Part shown: positions 60,305-64,000 of the stretch, piece by piece
Numbering within the stretch: position 1 is the stretch's first letter
Layout: the number at the start of each line of letters is the position of its first letter
NCBI RefSeq assembly: GCF_002086275.1
Contig: NZ_MVHT01000024.1
Span: 1-64,000, forward strand
Length of the DNA stretch: 64,000 bases
Source: Mycobacterium intermedium
GTDB taxonomy: Bacteria; Actinomycetota; Actinomycetes; Mycobacteriales; Mycobacteriaceae
Direction: 5' to 3'
Position numbers and translations under genes: made by a program
The notes under the pieces: generated by a model
Databases searched by the model: none
Seen by the model: the letters and a program-made list of their open reading frames with translations, nothing else
What the model was told of the DNA's origin: nothing

Positions 60305-62037
60305 GTGGAATCAGCGTAGGCGTCGGGCGTGGCTTTGGAACGCGGGGTGGCGGGAGTCACTTGGGTCGTCACCGTCGCGCCCTGCTCGACCGGCGTTGCT
60401 TCGGGCGTCGCGTCTGTCCCAACCGGCGTCTTCGCTTCGTCGTCCTCCGGCAGTGCTCGCCACGGCAAGCGGGTGTAGGTCACCGCGATGAGCGCCACCA
60501 CGATGATGATGCTGGCCAGCGTCGCGTCGATGATCTGAAACAGGGCGAAACGGTCACCGTTGGCGGTCGGGCCCAGGATGCCGACGATGAGGGTGACCAT
60601 GATCGCCGCGACCCGGAATCCGGTGCGGGTCGCCCAGGCGGCCAGCGGAATGATCGCCCAGAGCAGATACCAGGGCTGCACCACCGGGAACAGCAGCACG
60701 GTCAGGCCCAGCGCCACGCCGAGGCCCCCGATCGGGTGCAGCCGACCGCGGAAAACGGCCAGCAGCAGCCAGCAGACCACGACCATGATGATCAGCACGC
60801 CGATGCCACGCGTCAGCGACAGCACCGCGGTGGTGTGGTCGCCCAGTCCCAGCAAGATGCCGACCTGGCCCGTGCCGAGGGCCAGCAGTGTCGGCGGCGA
60901 CATCCAGCTGCGGACCACGTTGGCGGTGCCCAGCGTGAAGATCCAGCCAAACCCGAGCCCGCTGGCCCAGCCGACCAGGGCCATCACCGCGACCGACAGC
61001 CCCGCCATCGCGCTACCGGTCAGCAGCAGCGCCTTGATGGTGCCGCCGTTGCGGTAGGCCAACGCCGTCGTGACAAACCCGAGTGCCAGCAGGGATGGCA
61101 GCTTGACCTGCGACGACAGCACGATGAGGATCGAACCCCCGAGCAGCATGCCCAGCGGTTCCCAATCCGGACCGGGCCGCCAGGACGTCGGCTTCAGTCG
61201 GGGCGCGTCCAGGCCGCGCAGCGCGAACTCGGCGCCGGTCAGCATCAGGCCGAGCATCAGCGCCTCGTTATGGATGCCGGCGACCAGGTGCATGATCAAC
61301 AGCGGATTGGCAGCGCCCAGCCATAGCGCACTCACTTCGGCCACGCCGCAGCGCCGGGCGAGTCGGGGCGTGGCCCACACGATCAGCACCACCCCGATCA
61401 GCACCACCAGCCGGTGGCACAGCACGGCGGCGACGATGTTTTCCCCGGTCAGTGCCGAGATGCCGCGGCCGATCCACAAAAACAGGGGACCGTAGGGCGC
61501 CGGCGTCTCCCGCCACAGGCTGGGTACGGACAGGGTGAACACGTGACCGAGGCCCAGCCCGGAGGCCGGCCCGACTCGGTACGGGTCGAGCCCGTCCCGG
61601 CATATCTGGCTTTGCGCCAGGTAGGAGTAGACGTCCTTGCTGTACATCGGCGGCGCGATCAGCAGGGGCAGCACCCAGAGCATCAGCGTGCGGTCCAGCT
61701 CCCCGCGCGACATCCGGCGTTTGCCCAGCGCGAACCGGCCGAGCATCAACCAGGCCAGCGCCATCATGACCGCGCCGGTGGTCGTCATGGTCAACGACAC
61801 CGTCTGGATTCGCGACGGGAGGTTGAGAAGCCGGACCCCGAAGGTGGGGTCTTGCACGACGGGCCGGGCCCCGGCGCCCAGGGCGCCGATCGCCATCAGC
61901 ACGGTGCCGGTGGCGCCGAAGAGACGGGTGCGTTTCAGCGCCAGGAGCTCGGCGGAATTAAGCGGTGAGCCCACCGTCTGCTCGTCACCGTGCAAGCTCG
62001 CGATCGAGGAGCTCAGCGTATGGTGGCGGGCTGCCAT
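60301..62037 (-). CDS. mptB: Alpha-(1->6)-mannopyranosyltransferase MptB-like
   Basis: GT-C-fold polyprenyl-phosphate-mannose-dependent mannosyltransferase, 578 residues with about 12-14 membrane helices. Recognisable parts are PPMYSKDVYSYLAQSQICRDGLDPY, given in part as SKDVYSYLAQ with its catalytic-type Asp, and PYGPLFLWIGRGI. The soluble C-terminus is Thr/Ala-rich. The Corynebacterium homologue starts the alpha-1,6-mannan core of lipomannan; the mycobacterial one (Rv1459c) is thought redundant. First gene of the minus-strand unit with the ABC exporter. Confidence 0.9.
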   Translation of the reverse strand: MAARHHTLSSSIASLHGDEQTVGSPLNSAELLALKRTRLFGATGTVLMAIGALGAGARPVVQDPTFGVRLLNLPSRIQTVSLTMTTTGAVMMALAWLMLGRFALGKRRMSRGELDRTLMLWVLPLLIAPPMYSKDVYSYLAQSQICRDGLDPYRVGPASGLGLGHVFTLSVPSLWRETPAPYGPLFLWIGRGISALTGENIVAAVLCHRLVVLIGVVLIVWATPRLARRCGVAEVSALWLGAANPLLIMHLVAGIHNEALMLGLMLTGAEFALRGLDAPRLKPTSWRPGPDWEPLGMLLGGSILIVLSSQVKLPSLLALGFVTTALAYRNGGTIKALLLTGSAMAGLSVAVMALVGWASGLGFGWIFTLGTANVVRSWMSPPTLLALGTGQVGILLGLGDHTTAVLSLTRGIGVLIIMVVVCWLLLAVFRGRLHPIGGLGVALGLTVLLFPVVQPWYLLWAIIPLAAWATRTGFRVAAIMVTLIVGILGPTANGDRFALFQIIDATLASIIIVVALIAVTYTRLPWRALPEDDEAKTPVGTDATPEATPVEQGATVTTQVTPATPRSKATPDAYADST

Positions 62038-62123
62038 CAGAGCAGCGTAGCGGGATGGGTAAAGGCGCTGTTGCCCTTGTCACGTGAGGGCACCCTTGCT
62101 GGACCCGACGCCGGAATTGCGTC

Positions 62124-62138
62124 ACACTGGTGTTGTGA
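62124..62138. promoter_or_regulatory. SufR operator ACACT-N5-TGTGA
   Basis: ACACT (62124-62128), five bases, TGTGA (62134-62138). This is exactly the inverted repeat reported for M. tuberculosis SufR at the suf promoter, as I recall it. The right arm contains the GTG at 62135, and the left arm ends 6 nt before it, where a -10 box of a leaderless transcript would lie. Repressor binding would then cover both promoter and start codon. Confidence 0.75.
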
Positions 62139-62905
62139 AAATCCGATCCGAGCTGGATGTTGCTGTGCCCGCAGGTGGGGCCGCCTCCTCCGCCGCCGGG
62201 TCAGACGGCCACACTCGCCGCGCTATCGTGCGGTTATTGGTGGAATCCGGGTCGATTACGGCCAGTGAGATCGGCGATCGGCTCGGCTTGTCGGCCGCCG
62301 GCGTGCGTAGGCATCTCGACGCACTGATCGACGCCGGCGATGCCGAGTCCGTCGCCCCGGCAGCCTGGCAGCAGGTGGGCCGTGGGCGCCCCGCCAAGCG
62401 TTACCGACTGACCGGGGCGGGCCGGGCCAAGCTCGAGCACTCCTACGACGACCTCGCGGCCGCGGCCATCCGGCAGTTGCGCGAACTCGGCGGTGAAGAG
62501 GCGGTTCGGACCTTCGCCAGGCGCCGTATCGATGCCATTTTGGCCGGCGTCGATGCGGCCGAGGGTCCCGACGACGACAACGTCGAAGCGGCCGCCGAGC
62601 GGATTGCCGATGCGCTCACGCAGGCCGGCTACGTCGCTACGACCACCCGGGTGGGCGGGCCGATCCACGGTGTGCAAATCTGCCAGCACCACTGCCCGGT
62701 GTCCCACGTTGCCGAGGAATTTCCGGAGTTGTGTGAAGCCGAGGAACAGGCCATGGCCGAAGTTTTGGGCACTCACGTGCAGCGGTTGGCGACGATCGTC
62801 AACGGCGACTGCGCTTGCACTACCCACGTGCCCCTGACCGTGCCATCTCCACAGGCGCCCAGCCCGCGCCAACCGACAACGAGCAACAAAGGAGCGTCGA
62901 TATGA
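62135..62905 (+). CDS. sufR: Fe-S cluster regulator SufR
   Basis: Represses the suf operon when it carries an iron-sulfur cluster. The winged helix-turn-helix lies at about residues 25-90 (TASEIGDRLGLSAAGVRRHLDAL, wing GRGRPAKRYRLT). The cluster-ligand cysteines are in CQHHCPVSH, ELCEAEE and the downstream DCACTTH. I place the start at GTG 62135 (256 aa), which fits a leaderless transcript and the operator position; GTG 62084 would give 273 aa. The stop overlaps sufB by 4 bp. Rv1460 homologue. Confidence 0.92.
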   Translation: MKIRSELDVAVPAGGAASSAAGSDGHTRRAIVRLLVESGSITASEIGDRLGLSAAGVRRHLDALIDAGDAESVAPAAWQQVGRGRPAKRYRLTGAGRAKLEHSYDDLAAAAIRQLRELGGEEAVRTFARRRIDAILAGVDAAEGPDDDNVEAAAERIADALTQAGYVATTTRVGGPIHGVQICQHHCPVSHVAEEFPELCEAEEQAMAEVLGTHVQRLATIVNGDCACTTHVPLTVPSPQAPSPRQPTTSNKGASI

Positions 62906-64000
62906 CACTCGAAGCCGCCAAGACGCCGGTCGAGCCGCTGACCCAGGAAGAGGCCATCGCCTCGCTGGGCCGGTACGGCTACGGCTGGGCGGACTCCGAC
63001 GTGGCGGGCGCCAGTGCGCAGCGCGGGCTGTCCGAGGCGGTGGTCCGTGACATCTCGGCCAAGAAGAACGAGCCCGAGTGGATGCTGAAGACTCGGCTCA
63101 AGGCGCTGAACATCTTCGAGCGCAAGCCGATGCCGAACTGGGGCTCCAACCTTGAGGGCATCGACTTCGACAACATCAAGTACTTCGTGCGCTCCACCGA
63201 GAAGCAAGCTGCTTCTTGGGAAGAGTTGCCAGAGGACATTCGGAAGACCTACGACAAATTGGGAATTCCGGAAGCAGAAAAGCAGCGTCTGGTGGCCGGG
63301 GTGGCGGCGCAGTATGAGTGTCTCGCCGGTGACACCTTGGTGTGGACTGCCAATAGGGGACAGGTCCCGATCAAGGAGATCGAGTACGGCGACCGTGTAT
63401 TCGCCTACGACGAGGAAGCCGAGCGATTCGTCGTGGCACCGGTCAAGGCGGCAGCGCAGACCGACACCCGGTTGACGCATGAAGTGAAGACCACGCGGCG
63501 CAGCATTCGTGCCACGGACAACCATCCGATGCTGGTATTGCGGGACGAGCGCAAGGAAGGGCGGCAACGAGCTCGATTTGCCCGGCGCTGGGTGACCGTC
63601 GGAGACCTCAAGCCCGGCGACTTTATCGCGGTGCCTCGGCAGATCCCAGACATCGGTGCGGCGGCCGAACTCCCCGCTGTCATTGGCTTGACGGCGCCTG
63701 TAGTGAGTTCGGTGGACCTCATGTGGCTGCTGGGGCTGTACATCGGGGATGGCAATTTGCATCTCTCGACCAAGACGTATCGGGTTCAATTCGCCATACC
63801 CGCAACAGATGTTGAGCTTCGCGCCGAAGTGCGCCGGGTCGTCAAGGAGCTGTTCGGTCTGCGCTGCATCGAGGCGGACGAGTTCCGCGTCGTCGTCAAC
63901 TCAAAGGCGTTGACGGAGTGGATCGTTGCGCTCGGTTTCGGCGGGTTATCTCTCACCAAGCGCGTGCCCGACTGGGTGTACGGACTGCCGGTCGATCAGC
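62902..64000 (+). CDS. sufB: Fe-S assembly protein SufB with an intein, 3' end outside the window
   Basis: SufB is the scaffold subunit of the SUF iron-sulfur assembly complex. The first 139 residues are SufB (TQEEAIASLGRYGYGWADSD, LSEAVVRDISAKKNEPEWML, GIDFDNIKYFVRSTEKQAASWEELP, cited in parts) ending in VAAQYE. At codon 140 the sequence turns into an intein beginning CLAGDTLVW, which continues to the window edge. The C-extein is not seen. ATG 62902 overlaps the sufR stop by 4 bp and has GGAG upstream (62891-62894). Confidence 0.94.
   Translation, partial: MTLEAAKTPVEPLTQEEAIASLGRYGYGWADSDVAGASAQRGLSEAVVRDISAKKNEPEWMLKTRLKALNIFERKPMPNWGSNLEGIDFDNIKYFVRSTEKQAASWEELPEDIRKTYDKLGIPEAEKQRLVAGVAAQYECLAGDTLVWTANRGQVPIKEIEYGDRVFAYDEEAERFVVAPVKAAAQTDTRLTHEVKTTRRSIRATDNHPMLVLRDERKEGRQRARFARRWVTVGDLKPGDFIAVPRQIPDIGAAAELPAVIGLTAPVVSSVDLMWLLGLYIGDGNLHLSTKTYRVQFAIPATDVELRAEVRRVVKELFGLRCIEADEFRVVVNSKALTEWIVALGFGGLSLTKRVPDWVYGLPVDQ
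63319..64000 (+). mobile_element. SufB intein with LAGLIDADG endonuclease domain (5' part)
   Basis: The splice junction is Glu139|Cys140. Intein block A is CLAGDTLVW, block B is IRATDNHPMLVL (the TxxH motif reads TDNH), then VGDLKPGDFIAVPRQ. The first homing-endonuclease motif (DOD block C) is WLLGLYIGDGNLHL. The remaining endonuclease motif and the splicing C-terminus lie beyond base 64000, so activity cannot be judged. The M. tuberculosis SufB intein lies further along the protein (about Cys252/253, as recalled), so this is a different insertion site. Confidence 0.9.

Overview
The window is high-GC actinobacterial DNA and is clearly from a slow-growing Mycobacterium. It carries two PE_PGRS genes, a PPE gene of the PPW type, LprG/P55, and a gene order that follows the M. 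tuberculosis block Rv1399c-Rv1461 as I remember it. It is not M. tuberculosis itself. A phosphoenolpyruvate carboxylase gene (ppc) sits beside secG, and several expected neighbours are missing at their usual places (Rv1403c, Rv1413-14, Rv1419, Rv1424c, PE16, Rv1433-35). In their place are a receptor-like protein kinase, a PE_PGRS gene, two small paralogous ORFs and an aldo/keto reductase. sufB is interrupted by an intein after codon 139. A nontuberculous slow grower, perhaps near the M. kansasii/M. gastri group, would fit, but I cannot fix the species from sequence alone.

Layout. 1-7.4 kb: 5' part of a PE_PGRS gene, tandem carboxylesterases lipI-lipH, a YhhN-like membrane protein, a helicase-dead priA, and a MarR regulator facing a SAM methyltransferase. 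7.5-19.2 kb: fmt-rsmB-rpe-ribD, the lprG-p55 operon facing it, then ribE, a Ser/Thr kinase whose outer domain looks like LprG, ribBA, ribH, a PH-like membrane protein and lprH. 19.4-22.0 kb: a complete PE_PGRS gene. 22.1-27.0 kb: uvrC-rapZ-yvcK-whiA, tightly overlapped. 27.1-32.2 kb: a lipid locus (WS/DGAT, lipO, fadD12, an acyltransferase). 32.3-37.8 kb: a PucR-type regulator, two small paralogues, a multispanning DUF3556-like protein and a phytoene-desaturase-like oxidoreductase.

37.9-51.5 kb is central carbon metabolism: gap-pgk-tpiA, secG with two small genes, ppc, and the pentose-phosphate operon tkt-tal-zwf-opcA-pgl on the minus strand. 51.7-58.2 kb: ctaB (heme O), a PE remnant plus PPE, qor, an ATP-grasp-like ORF, ctaA (heme A) and an aldo/keto reductase. 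58.26-58.55 kb: an array of three 95-bp hairpin-bearing repeats. 58.6-64 kb: an ABC exporter and mptB on the minus strand, facing away from sufR-sufB.

The strongest candidate for something undescribed is the kinase at 14562-16187. It has an intact cytosolic Ser/Thr kinase domain, one membrane segment and an extracytoplasmic domain of the lipid-binding LprG/LppX type. It sits about 700 bp from lprG and inside the riboflavin operon. No tRNA, rRNA, CRISPR array or insertion sequence was seen.
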